The notes under the pieces were generated by a model that was not told the DNA's origin, did not search any database, and saw only the letters and a list, made by a program, of their open reading frames with translations. Positions 24,701 through 31,530 of a DNA stretch of 64,000 nt are shown here, one piece after another. The stretch spans positions 47,954,635 to 48,018,634 of the forward strand of contig NC_064827.1 of NCBI RefSeq assembly GCF_024166365.1. The letters are read 5' to 3'. The DNA is from Elephas maximus indicus. Taxonomy: Eukaryota; Chordata; Mammalia; Proboscidea; Elephantidae. Within the stretch, counting starts at the first letter, position 1, and each line of letters opens with the position of its first letter. The translations under genes were made by a program, and so were the position numbers.

Positions 24701-27700
24701 GTTTTCTAACTCCAGGTTTTTGCATGTTTCATTATAGTACTTTGTCTTCTGTAGCTACCCTTTGAGATCTTCCGTTCACCTCTGTTACATCACTGTTTCT
24801 TCCATTTGCTTTAGCTACTCCACACTGAAGAACAAGTTTCAGAGTCTCTTTTGACATCCATTTTGGTCTTTTCTTTCTTTCTTGTTTTTTTAATGACCTT
24901 TTGCTTTCTTCATGTATGATGTCCTGGATGTCATTCCACAACTCTTCTGGTCTTCGGTTATTAGTGTTCAATGTGTCAAATCTATTCTCGAAATGGTCTC
25001 TAAATCCAGCTGGTATATACTCAGCATCATACCTTGCTCTCCTGGACTTGTTTAGTTTTCTTCAGCTTCAACTTGAACTTGCACATGAGCAATTGATGGT
25101 CTGTTTCGAAGTCAGCCCCGATCTCGTTTTGACTGATGATACTGAGCTTCTCCATCATCTCTTTCTACAGATATAGTCGATTTGATTCCTTTGTACTCCA
25201 TCTGGCAAGGTCCACATGTTTAGTCACCCTTTTATGTTGTTGAAAAAAAGATATCTGCAATAAAGAAGTCGTTGGTCCGGTAAAATTCTATCATGTGACC
25301 TCCAGCGTTGCTTCTATCACCAAGGATGTATTTCCCAACTACTGATCCTTCTTTGTTTCTAACTTTTGGCATTCCAATCACCGATAATTATCAATGTATC
25401 TGGATTGCATGCTTGATCAATTTCAGACTGCAGATATTGGTAAAAACCTTCAATTTTTTCATCTTCGGCATTCGTGCTTGGTGCGTAAATTTGAATAATA
25501 GTCATATTAACTGGTCTTCCCTGTAGGTGTATGGATAGTATCCTACCTCTGACAGTGCTGTACTTCAGGATAGATCTTGAAATGATCTTTTTGACCATGA
25601 ATGCCATGCCATTCCTCTTCAATTTGTCATTCCTGGCATAGTAGAACTGTAATGGATTGAGTTGTATCCCCCCAAAATGTGTGTCAACTTGGCTAGGCCA
25701 TGATCCCCAGGATTATGTGATTGTCCTCCATTTTGTCAACTGATATGATTTTCCTATGTGTTGTAAACCCTACCTCTATGATGTTAATGAGGCATGAGAG
25801 GCAGTTATATTAATAATCAGGACTCAATAGACAAGATTAGGTTGTCTTAAGTCAATCTCTTTTGAGATATAAAAGACAGAGGTCAGTGGAGAGACAGGGA
25901 GACCTCAATACCACCAAGAAACAAGAGCCAGAAAATCAGCTCATCCTTTGGACCTGGGGTCCCTGAGCTGAGAAGCTCCTACACCAGGGTAAGACTGATG
26001 ACAAGGACCTTCTCCCAGAGCCAACAGAGAGAAAAAGCCTTCTCCTGGGGCTGGCACCCTTAGTTGGGACTTCTAGCCTCCTAGACTGTGAGAGAATAAA
26101 TTTCTCTTTGTTAAATCCATCCACTTGTGGTATTTCTGCTATAGCAGCACTAGATGACTAAGACAAGACCGTATGACTGTCCAATTCAAAATGGCCAATA
26201 CCAGTCCATTTCAGCTCACTAATGCCTAAGATATTGATCTTTGAGCATTTCATTTTTGAAGACTTTCAGTTTTCCTAGATTCATACTTCCTACATTTCAC
26301 GTTCTGATTATTAATGGATGTTTGCAGCTGTTTCTTCTCATTTTGAGTCGTGCCACATCAGCAAATGAAGGTTCCAAAAGCTTGACTCCATCCATGTCAT
26401 TAAGGTTGACTCTACTTTGAGGAGGCAGCTTCTCCCCAGTCTTATTTTGAGTGCCTTCCAACCTGAGGGGCTCATTTCCAACCTTATAGGAAACATGTTC
26501 CACTGCTATTCATGTTTTCACTGGCCAGTTCTTTTCAGCGGTAGACCTTCAGATCCTTCTTCCTAGTTTGTATTAGTCTGGAAGCTCCGCTGAAATCTGT
26601 CCACCGTGGGTGACCCTGCTGGTATCTGAAATACTGATAGCATAGCTTCTAGCATCCTAGCAACATACAAGCCACCACAGTAAAACAAACTCGCAGATGA
26701 GTGATGGTACAAATTTATGAAATCTCTTTGTACCTTATTTACTTTCTTTCAGAATAGCAGTGAAATCTGAAGAGATCTTTGTATGTTCCTTAAACTGTAT
26801 TTTGGTTTGTTTAAGAAGATCTGGCACTGAAAATGGTTAAATGCTTGGCTACTAATCCAAAGATCGGCAGTTTGAATTCACCCAGAGAATCCAAAGAAGA
26901 CCTGGCAATCTACTTAAAAAAAAAAATCAGCCATGGAAAACCCTATGGAGCACACAGTTTTACACTGACACACATGGGGTTGTCATGAGTCAGCACTGGC
27001 TCGATGCCAACTGGTTTAAGATGATTTGGGGTGTGGGAGATGGACAGGGTGGAGAACTAGCCCTTCCAACAGAAGGGCAGATGACTTTATTATCACCTTG
27101 TGATGGTGAGAGAAAAGGCTGCTCCTCCGTTTTGGGAGGCAGTTGCGGGAGGGCTCGGTAGGGTGTTGGGCAGAGGCGGATTCACCACAAAGCTAATGAA
27201 ACAGGAGCTTCGGGGCGCCGCTACCTTGCACGGACCCTTCAAGGTTTTGCACCTAATTGTAATTTTGTATTCTTTTTCTCAAAAAGAGCCCCCTAAGTTA
27301 TAAAAGTCCCACAAACCCATTGCAGTCAAGTCGATTCCGACTCATAGTGACCCTACAGGACAGAGTAGAACTGCCCCATAGGGTTTCCAAGGCTGTAATC
27401 TTTATAGGAGAATGCCACCTCTTTCTCCTACGGAGCTGCTAGTGCATTCAAACTGCTGACCTTTCAGTTAGCAGCCAAGCGCTTAACCACTATACCACTG
27501 GGGCTCCTTATGTAAGCCCCCCCACCAAATCTGGTCTGCCCCTTTGAGGTTGGTTTTTATTTTTCCTTGGCTCCATGCTGGGGAGAGCCTGGTGTCTGAG
27601 GGGAAATGTGGGTATCTCAAGTAGAAGAAGGAAGAAATGTCTACTTGCCTTCAGCTTCTCAGCAGCATCTTCTATCTGGGTTATGTTATCAACTTCTTGT

Positions 27701-30700
27701 TGCTTTTTGGTTGCCAACTGCTTTAAACAGTTTTGGGTAATTTTCTGCACATGAGGGAGTAAGGGAAAAAGTTTTAATACCGTCGGTATGAAAAAACAAG
27801 GCACCCCAATGGCCCTTTCCTCTCTCCCTATATTTTTTCCTGCTGAGGTATCAGATTCAGAAGGTGAGGTGACTTGCTCAAAGTCATGTGGCAAATTAGA
27901 AGGATGGGTTGAGGTGGGCCCCTCTGGTCCTCAGAGGCCCACATTAGGTACTCATCAAAATTTTCCTTAGGATAAATTCTATTTGTGATCTGCTTTTCTA
28001 GCCCCTCAAATAGGACCTTAAGGCAAGCAGTTTGGGGTCAGGGAAAAGCATTCACTTACTGAGTATTAACTGAGCACCTATTTCATGCCAGGCCCTATTC
28101 CAGGAGCTGCACTTGTGGAAGTCACATTCCATGGGCAACTGGCCCTCTGGCCTTTGCCTGGGAACCAGAAGAAATTTGTGTGAGAGGTCCATGAAGTTCA
28201 TGCTCCCCTCACCCTCCCACCTGAAATGGCCCCCTCCCAAACTCTGATTTTTGAACTTGCCACTTCTCCAGAGGCCTACTCTGTGACCTTTCCCTGCCCA
28301 CACACACAGGTGTGACCTTATTACTCTCTATCCCACCTTTCTTGGCTTTGTTTAAGAAGATCTGGCAGCGAAAATGGTTAAGTGCCTTTCTTACAGCTGG
28401 CCTTACACTCAGCCACTGGGCCCAGGTCTGGCTGCCCTGGCCTACTGGGAGTTTCCTGAGGGCAGGCCCTAATTCTATTCCATTCCTGAAGCTCCCGTAG
28501 GGCCTAGAAGGTGACCCAGAAGTGTTTGCTGAGCTGAACAGAATTAAAAAAAATAAGTTGCCGTTCAGTCAATTCCAACTCATAGTGACCAGAAGAGAGC
28601 TGGGAAGCTACATGGTAAGTTGTTAAGATCACAAGCCTTAGAGTAGATGAGAACCAGGTCTGAGTCCCAACTCTCCTTCCATGTGACCTGGGTAAGTGAC
28701 CTCACGTTTCTAAACTTTTGTTTTCCCATCTGTCAACATGGATAACCCCACAGAGTTGCCAAGGGGACTAAATGAGATGTACGAAAAGTAGTACTTGGTC
28801 CAGTGCCTGGCACACAGTAAGTGCTCAATACATGTAGCTCTTGTTGTTATTTTCATATCCAACTAACATTTGCTTTGGGGCCCACTGTGTGCAGTTTTAT
28901 TCTAGGTAAGAAGGAAGGGAGGAGATAATCATAACTCAAGTATAAGCCATGGCCTCAGTTTCCAGGGGCGCATCCTTCCCCCCTTGTTATTACCAGGCCT
29001 TCTAGTCCAATTCCTGTCCATTGCCCAATGATACTCCTAGCTTCCTGTGTCTGCGCCCTCCAGCCATAGGATGCGTCTCCTGATTTGGTGCCTCTGCTCT
29101 GCCTGGTGAAATCCTACTCATCCTTCAAGGCCAATTCTAATGAAACTTCCTCCAGGAAGTCTTGGGCTTCCTGTCCCCGGCCCACATTGTCCTTTCTCTT
29201 GTTCTCACTGACCCTTGCCTGGGGCTCCTCCCTTACAGTATTCATCACACTGTAAAAAAAATTTTTTTTATTTTTATTTTTATTATCATGGCCTATTCTC
29301 CCCCCTCCAGCCATGGTGCTCCTCCAGGTCAGGAAAGGATTTGACCTATCCTTGACTCTTGTAAAAGACAGGGTTTGGCACAAGGTATGTGCTGAATAGA
29401 TGTTTGATGAACGAATGGATGAATGGATGATGAGTGGACAGATGAGTGAAGTGACCTCATTACGGTCGGTATCACCCAGTGCTGTCACTAATGGTGTCAC
29501 CTCCCCCACCATGGACCTCCTCCCATATCAGGCCACACAGAATCCTTAGTAATGCTCTCTGTACTAACGTTACTTCTAAATGGTAATTCCCATATATCAC
29601 TCCTTTTTTTCCTTTAATTACTACCTCATTCTCAAAAAAGTTGACACAAGTTCACTAATACTAATTACCACAATATTGTAGCTAAAACGCCAGAAAAACA
29701 CCGGCAGCAACAAAAACAACAGCTCCCGCTTGTAGCACATGCAGATGAAATCACGTGATTTGATGCGTCATTGTAATTGGGTAATAATGACAGCTCTGAC
29801 CAGAGGGTATTGGAAGTTTCAAAAAGTAAATTAGCACAGTGTTTCTGCCTTGTAGGTATACTGACATGTAAGCTGGGCTTATGAAGAATGTTTTTGTTGT
29901 TATAACTAACTACAGGGATAATTTTAGAAAAAATAATAAATTTCTGCTGAAACACTGCACAAAATTTTATAGACAGTCATTTTGGTGTCACGCCCCTCCC
30001 GCCCCCCCTACCGACAGCGTTACCTGGTGTCCGCACCACTCACACCCCCTTAGAGATGCCACAGGATGAGTGTGTGGGTGTATGGATGTAAAAATGAGTG
30101 TGCCTAGGTAGGCGGATAGGTGAGGGGGCAAATGGATAACCGGGCGGAGACTGCAAGCCATATCTCTGAAAGGCAGTCTTGTCATCTCTTGATAACAGTT
30201 TTGTGGGGAACTATTATCATTATTACAGCCATTTTATAGATAAGAACACTAAGGCTCTGGAGGCAAGGCAGGCCTCAAACCCAGGACTCTATAAGCCTAC
30301 CCCTCACAGGGCTCATTTCACCTTAGGGTTCCAAGATTGTTACAGTGCGGTGCCACCATGCAGGTAAAACGGCATCCTCAGACTGGGTTAATCACAGAAG
30401 ACTTCTTGAAGGTGGAAGTAGTAGAATCAATGTCCGTCAGATCTGAGGGCCCTCCCAAGCCCTGCCTGAAGCCCAGATAGTGAGAGATTTGACAAGAGCT
30501 CACAGAATAAGCCAGCAGAAAGGCTGCAACAGGTGCCCAGAGCCCGAGGCCACTATTACGGGTGAGGGCTCCAAGGGGAGAATGGGTTCTGTGGGGCCAG
30601 CCCAGTGTGTGAAGTCCTGGGTTCAAGGCCTGCCTCTGCCTCCCAGCCTTAGTTTTCTTATCCATAAAATGGCTGTAATAATACCAGCTCCCCACAAGTC

Positions 30701-31440
30701 TGTTACACGGAGCGGGAGTGAGTGCGTGTGTGAGGGAGGCAGAGTGGAGGTTGATGGAGGTGATACTGAGGGTGTTTCTGGGCCATCAGGCAATCTGGTA
30801 GTCCACAGTTCCTTTCTGTGAACCCCAGATAAAAAAACAACCAGAGGAGACGTCTGTGTGGCTTTCTGGAGTCACACAGCTGTTTTCTAGCCCGGGTGGG
30901 AGTGGTTCGCCTTTGTTAAAAGGCTGATTTTCTTCCAGTCCAAAGGCAGTGCGGGGGACCAGACATGGTGGACAACGTCAAAGAAGTCTGGGAACCAGCA
31001 GCCTGGAGTCCCAAGTTCTGACTCCCAACTCCACCTATTCTGAGACTTAATTGATGGCTTCGGGGTCGCCTTTGCCCTTCCCTGGGCCTCAGTCTCCCGT
31101 CCTGAACAACAGGTTGACGCCTCAATTACCTCTGGTCACCTTCGGGACCGTCAGTGCGACCCCAGCACGCCCCGTCCCCGCCCGTTGCGCCTGGACTGGC
31201 CCCGCGCGCCGCACCCATCCCCACCTGCACGAGCGCCGCCTCTTCCAAAGCCAGGCGGACAGGGTGGCCGCGGTGCGCGCCCAGCACTGGGCACAACGCG
31301 CACACGCAGCGGTCGCAGCGGCGACAGAAGAGCTCGGCCACGCGGTCGTCGTGCTCCAGGCAGCGCCAGACGCGCGCCTCCTTGGGCTCTGCGGCTCCCG
31401 GCCCCTCGGGTGTCCCGTTTGTCGCCGCTGCGGCCGCCAT
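3192..31440 (-). CDS. TRIM14: TRIM14, tripartite motif-containing 14 (six coding exons)
   Basis: The coding sequence is join(3192-3727, 7652-7744, 14610-14772, 17503-17736, 27649-27744, 31225-31440) on the minus strand. It gives 445 residues, against 442 for human TRIM14 as I recall it. Order of domains: a B-box 2 zinc finger (about residues 27-62) with no RING before it, a coiled coil (about 73-190), a linker, then PRY-SPRY (about 275-445). All exon junctions keep frame; five introns read GT-AG and intron 2 reads GC-AG. Known for the family: TRIM14 is an interferon-inducible adaptor on mitochondria in RIG-I/MAVS signalling that recruits NEMO, and it stabilises cGAS by recruiting USP14. The only lysine in the SPRY exon, K368, aligns with human K365, reported as a K63-linked ubiquitin site needed for NEMO binding. 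CORO2A lies just upstream on the same strand. The reading frame is intact throughout. Confidence 0.96.
4020..6250 (-). mobile_element. Old L1 LINE fragment(s), antisense to the plus strand
   Basis: The minus strand carries decayed L1. About 6071-6240 translates to a reverse-transcriptase segment with '[10 protein letters not shown]', '[14 protein letters not shown]' and 'LLMDDMIIY', a damaged form of the catalytic box. The region 4270-5100 resembles the 3' end of mammalian L1. It is interrupted by an AfroSINE at 5656-5862. Several insertions may be merged here. Confidence 0.65.
5656..5862 (+). mobile_element. AfroSINE, plus orientation
   Basis: A tRNA-like head ('ctggtggtgtagtggttaag', then 'cagctgctaactgaaaggtt'), an 'agaaagatgtggcagtctgc' middle and an RTE-like tail ('gctatgagttggaattgact'). 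It is inserted in antisense L1. Confidence 0.85.
6253..6760 (+). mobile_element. L1 3'-end fragment, plus orientation
   Basis: It starts abruptly after the antisense L1. It carries the L1 ORF2 C-terminal signature ('attatccacaatagccaaaa', 'acaatggaatactatatagc') and runs into a 3'-UTR-like AT-rich end. It is truncated and not coding. Confidence 0.7.
6760..7550 (+). repeat. AT-rich old LINE (L1/HAL1-like) 3' remnants
   Basis: Fragments such as 'actgcagccttgtttataga' and 'tgtccaacatcatgagatgg' resemble L1/HAL1 3' ends. Several poly-A and poly-T tracts are present. Boundaries and number of insertions are uncertain. Confidence 0.45.
7652..7744 (-). CDS. TRIM14: TRIM14 coding exon 5: short linker exon
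   Basis: This 93-nt exon completes codon 237, encodes residues 238-267 ('[20 protein letters not shown]' to 'RSLFLK') and supplies the first base of Y268. The acceptor is ttgttacag|AC and the donor AAAT|gtaaga. It is Ser/Thr/Pro-rich, a flexible linker between coiled coil and SPRY. Both phases agree with the neighbouring exons. It is too short to stand out as an open reading frame and was identified by similarity and splice phase. Confidence 0.93.
8160..8560 (+). repeat. Old L2-type LINE remnant (tentative)
   Basis: Phrases such as 'gggaagacttctaggaggag', 'gcaaaggcatggaaggcagg' and 'gtgagggaatgacatgagca' are typical of ancient mammalian LINE/L2-like repeats. Divergence is high and the family call is tentative. 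Confidence 0.4.
8955..9185 (+). repeat. MIR SINE
   Basis: The MIR layout is visible: 'ctctgccacctaccatctgg', then 'gagcctcagctttctcatct' and 'gcaaaatggggataatgaag', with an ending that resembles a MIR 3' tail. Preserved over about 230 bases. Confidence 0.7.
9425..9624 (+). mobile_element. AfroSINE variant ('cccctgggtggtgcaaacaa' type)
   Basis: This second SINE subtype has the head 'cccctgggtggtgcaaacaa', the middle 'ggtctggtgatctgcttctg' and the tail 'gactcggcggcaactaacaa'. The 'ctaacaa' ending matches the 3' end of the RTE LINE copies at 9675 (minus) and 32330 (plus). Other copies of the type are at 19660, 20760, 26820, 31808, 38578 and 58178. Confidence 0.8.
10988..11500 (+). mobile_element. 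Solo LTR (MaLR/ERVL-type) inside the RTE copy, 5-bp target-site duplication
   Basis: It begins tattatggtttgaattgtg (consensus TGTTATGG) and ends aactaagaca. It is flanked by ggcac at 10983-10987 and 11501-11505, a perfect 5-bp duplication as made by ERVL/MaLR integrases. The interrupted RTE matches the uninterrupted copy at about 50220 ('gggcacatatatggatctct'). An AATAAA lies near the end. Confidence 0.8.
11815..11960 (-). mobile_element. AfroSINE fragment, minus orientation, inside the RTE copy
   Basis: The RTE-like tail ('gagtcacttccaactcatag') and the middle are present, but the tRNA head is missing or decayed. RTE sequence resumes at about 11965. Confidence 0.65.
12200..12235 (+). repeat. 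Perfect 18-bp tandem duplication
   Basis: The unit gagttcactgtccagccc occurs twice back to back (12200-12217 and 12218-12235) in intronic DNA. Confidence 0.9.
12290..13330 (+). repeat. L2-type LINE fragments and pyrimidine-rich DNA
   Basis: The phrases 'caaggcccagctcaagtgcc' and 'cacctcctccaggaagtcct' mark an ancient L2-type repeat near 12330-12400. A second similar stretch lies at 13060-13290. Between them, 12520-12900 is C/T-rich. The long open frames here (such as 12277-12864 plus) come from composition and lack protein features. Confidence 0.5.
13370..13580 (+). mobile_element. AfroSINE, plus orientation
   Basis: Head 'agccctcatggtacagtggt', loop 'gggctgctaactgaaaggtc', B-box-like 'ggtggttcaaaaccaccagc', tail 'cgagtcggaatcaactcgac'. 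Complete or nearly so. Confidence 0.88.
13590..14130 (+). repeat. MIR-like stretch followed by L2 3' end
   Basis: 13590-13790 resembles a MIR in antisense ('atcctcgcaacaactccaga', then 'ttttatggatgtggaaacag'). 13800-14130 is L2-like, ending in 'gtgaatgaatgaatgg'. Boundaries are approximate. Confidence 0.55.
14610..14772 (-). CDS. TRIM14: TRIM14 coding exon 4: coiled coil to linker
   Basis: This exon encodes residues 183-236 plus the first base of codon 237; 163 nt. The acceptor is ccacacag|GCA and the donor GAAA|gtaagt. It contains '[20 protein letters not shown]' and '[20 protein letters not shown]', close to human TRIM14. The split codon with exon 5 reads AAC (N237), where human TRIM14 as recalled has serine. 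Confidence 0.95.
15190..15410 (+). repeat. L2 LINE 3' end
   Basis: 'cacctcctcggagaagtctt' is followed by 'cagtatatatttgatgaata' and a GAATGAA-type end, the usual L2 3' layout. Confidence 0.6.
15560..15718 (-). mobile_element. AfroSINE, minus orientation
   Basis: On the plus strand: 'aaaaccaaacccattgccat', 'cagaactgccccatagggtt', then 'cttggttagcagccatagct' and 'atgccaccagggtttcc'. Nearly complete. Confidence 0.88.
16575..16775 (+). repeat. MIR SINE
   Basis: 'ctacctaccagctgtgtgac', 'tttacctccctcagcctcaa' and 'tttctcattagtaatgtgga' give the MIR layout. It is followed directly by an antisense AfroSINE. Confidence 0.65.
16787..16908 (-). mobile_element. AfroSINE, minus orientation, internally shortened
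   Basis: Poly-A on the plus strand is followed by 'accattgctgtagagtagat' and 'gaccttttggttagcagcca'. Part of the central region is missing compared with neighbouring copies. Confidence 0.8.
17107..17455 (+). mobile_element. tRNA-Gly-headed SINE with RTE-type 3' end, next to TRIM14 exon 3
   Basis: The head 'cactggtggttcggtggcag', 'aattcttgccttccatacag' and 'gagtttgattcctggccaac' closely resembles tRNA-Gly(GCC). The body continues for about 270 bases, and the end ('gcagcattttcttctgctgt', 'cgcagctaacaacaacc') matches the RTE LINE 3' end. A second copy of the family is at 50288. The element ends about 48 bases before the exon 3 donor (which reads on the other strand). Confidence 0.75.
17503..17736 (-). 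CDS. TRIM14: TRIM14 coding exon 3: coiled coil
   Basis: This exon encodes residues 105-182, 234 nt, phase 0 at both ends. The acceptor is tctttttag|GCT and the donor CAG|gtaatg. It holds the core of the coiled coil, with '[20 protein letters not shown]' and the family-typical ending '[13 protein letters not shown]'. It is a small exonic island between repeats: L1 sequence begins about 25 bases upstream of the acceptor, and a tRNA-Gly-headed SINE ends about 35-50 bases past the donor. Confidence 0.96.
17760..19640 (+). mobile_element. L1 LINE ORF2 C-terminal region and 3' end, decayed
   Basis: The start resembles L1 ORF2 ('gacctaccaaatccagaaga', 'cagccagatacaagatcaat'). Later parts match the ORF2 end ('caccaagatatgtgtaccaa', 'actacagcattgttcgtaat'). 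There is no long frame, so it is an old copy. An A/T and CA-rich stretch lies at 18355-18425. Confidence 0.7.
19660..19850 (-). mobile_element. AfroSINE variant, minus orientation
   Basis: 'gccatcaagttgattctgac', then 'tcttccacggtgcctctggg' and 'ctgtttgcaccatccaggga' on the plus strand. It belongs to the same subtype as the copy at 9425 and sits after the poly-A of the L1 fragment. Confidence 0.8.
19938..20095 (-). mobile_element. AfroSINE, minus orientation
   Basis: 'catcaagttgattccgactc', 'ctacagggtttccaaggagc' and 'ttggttagcagctgtagctc' on the plus strand. Complete form. Confidence 0.88.
20175..20555 (+). mobile_element. L1 3' UTR, 5'-truncated insertion
   Basis: 'cagaccttctgttggcccag', 'tggattggactggacaatgg', then 'gacttgatttgtaaactttc' and 'acttaaagcacaataaaaat' with a poly-A. 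The same 3' UTR occurs at 32790-33178 and at the end of the L1 at 60540-60925, so this is one L1 family. Confidence 0.75.
20760..20957 (-). mobile_element. AfroSINE variant, minus orientation
   Basis: 'tcaattccaactcatggcaa', 'gattgttcagaagtagattt' and 'accatgtgcacaacccaggg' on the plus strand. Variant subtype. Confidence 0.78.
23080..23228 (+). repeat. AC/AT microsatellite
   Basis: About 150 bases of interrupted (CA)n and (TA)n with TACA units. It directly precedes the poly-A side of an antisense AfroSINE, so it may have grown from that tail or formed part of the target site. Confidence 0.9.
23230..23383 (-). mobile_element. AfroSINE, minus orientation
   Basis: 'acaacccattgccagaacat', 'gctccatagggtttccaagg' and 'cttttggttagcagccaagc' on the plus strand. 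Part of the RTE-like tail is deleted. Confidence 0.87.
23390..24010. other. Unassigned intronic DNA, possibly L1-derived
   Basis: The first 150 bases are A-rich and look retroelement-derived. The remainder includes a C-rich run at about 23979-23991. No family is assigned. Confidence 0.3.
24060..24500 (+). mobile_element. L1 ORF2 fragment, decayed
   Basis: The phrases 'ggatggccaactggtttttg', 'ggaaaaaggatggtcttttc' and 'ttgaacttcatcaaaattaa' are the usual L1 ORF2 C-terminal half. The frame translated from 24293 is a shadow of this. It ends where RTE sequence begins. Confidence 0.75.
24505..26660 (-). mobile_element. RTE-clade LINE, 5' half with endonuclease, minus orientation, split by an LTR
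   Basis: Reading minus, 25622-25359 encodes part of an apurinic-type endonuclease ('[20 protein letters not shown]', '[12 protein letters not shown]'). 24971-24540 encodes the region between endonuclease and reverse transcriptase ('[20 protein letters not shown]'). 26166-26640 is upstream 5' sequence. A solo LTR interrupts it at 25648-26165. The frames are broken. Confidence 0.82.
25648..26165 (+). mobile_element. Solo LTR (MaLR/ERVL-type) inside the RTE copy
   Basis: It begins tgtaatggattgagttgtat and ends gatgactaagaca. The flanks agaac (25643-25647) and agacc (26166-26170) are a 5-bp duplication with one change. RTE sequence continues on both sides. Confidence 0.8.
26820..27017 (+). mobile_element. 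AfroSINE variant, plus orientation
   Basis: 'ctggcactgaaaatggttaa', 'ggcagtttgaattcacccag' and 'tgtcatgagtcagcactggc'. Variant subtype, diverged. Confidence 0.78.
27307..27509 (-). mobile_element. AfroSINE, minus orientation, near TRIM14 exon 2
   Basis: 'caagtcgattccgactcata', 'aactgccccatagggtttcc', then 'gacctttcagttagcagcca' on the plus strand. A full-length form. It lies about 140 bases downstream of the exon 2 donor in transcription order. Confidence 0.9.
27649..27744 (-). CDS. TRIM14: TRIM14 coding exon 2: start of coiled coil
   Basis: This exon encodes residues 73-104 ('[10 protein letters not shown]' to 'DAAEKLK'), 96 nt, phase 0 at both ends. The acceptor is catgtgcag|AAA. The donor is AAG|gcaagt, a GC rather than GT donor with otherwise ideal consensus. 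Using the nearby 'gt' four bases further on would break the frame into exon 3. The charged, glutamine- and leucine-containing sequence is the first part of the TRIM coiled coil, which mediates antiparallel dimers in the family. Confidence 0.95.
28620..28855 (+). repeat. MIR SINE
   Basis: 'ccatgtgacctgggtaagtg', 'ttttcccatctgtcaacatg' and 'gtgcctggcacacagtaagt' are a well-preserved MIR. Confidence 0.72.
29040..29430 (+). repeat. L2 LINE 3' end
   Basis: 'ccttcaaggccaattctaat', 'cttcctccaggaagtcttgg' and the ending 'gaacgaatggatgaatggat' give the L2 3' layout. A poly-T/A run at 29259-29285 may be a later scar. Confidence 0.65.
31225..31440 (-). CDS. TRIM14: TRIM14 coding exon 1: start codon and B-box 2
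   Basis: This exon encodes residues 1-72 and ends in phase 0 at CAG|gtgggg. The likely zinc ligands of the B-box are C27, H30, C39, C42, C47, C50, H56 and H59, matching the C-x2-H ... C-x2-C-x4-C-x2-C-x5-H-x2-H pattern. The start at 31440 is fixed by an in-frame TGA immediately before it. A second ATG four bases upstream (31444) is in another frame. The 26 residues before the first zinc ligand are Ala/Gly/Pro-rich and differ from human, whereas the B-box '[10 protein letters not shown]' stretch is nearly identical. The exon is CpG-rich. Confidence 0.95.
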
Positions 31441-31530
31441 TCATGCCTACTTCGGGTTACACGATGCAGGGCGGAGTTCCGGTCGGGAATCGAAACCTCG
31501 GCGTGGGGCGGAGCGGCTCCAGCTCAGCTC
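31441..31530 (-). promoter_or_regulatory. TRIM14: TRIM14 proximal promoter / 5' UTR candidate in CpG-rich DNA
   Basis: CpG-rich sequence continues from exon 1 to about 31.53 kb. Two motifs are visible: a GC box (ggggcgg, 31505-31511) and an IRF-type core AATCGAAAC (31488-31496, plus strand) that fits AANNGAAA, the core bound by interferon regulatory factors. TRIM14 is known to be interferon-inducible, so the second motif is plausible, but it is a single short match and not a full ISRE. No TATA box is obvious. The start site cannot be fixed from sequence alone. Confidence 0.45.

Larger units (their letters stand above)
17737..27648 (-). other. TRIM14 intron 2 (GC-AG)
   Basis: 9.9 kb with donor gcaagt and acceptor tctttttag. 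It contains L1 fragments, eight AfroSINE copies, an RTE 5' half split by an LTR, and an AC/AT microsatellite. 20960-22930 and 27020-27300 hold no repeat I recognise. The plus-strand open frame at 21983-22687 lies here and shows only low-complexity Pro/Ser composition. Confidence 0.85.
27745..31224 (-). other. TRIM14 intron 1
   Basis: 3.5 kb, GT-AG (donor CAG|gtgggg, acceptor catgtgcag). It contains an L2-like bit near 28050-28110, short AfroSINE scraps (28354-28385 and 28550-28590), a MIR at about 28620-28855, an L2 3' end at 29040-29430 and MIR-like pieces near 30190-30300 and 30590-30690. 29440-30180 and 30700-31100 hold nothing recognised. Confidence 0.75.
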
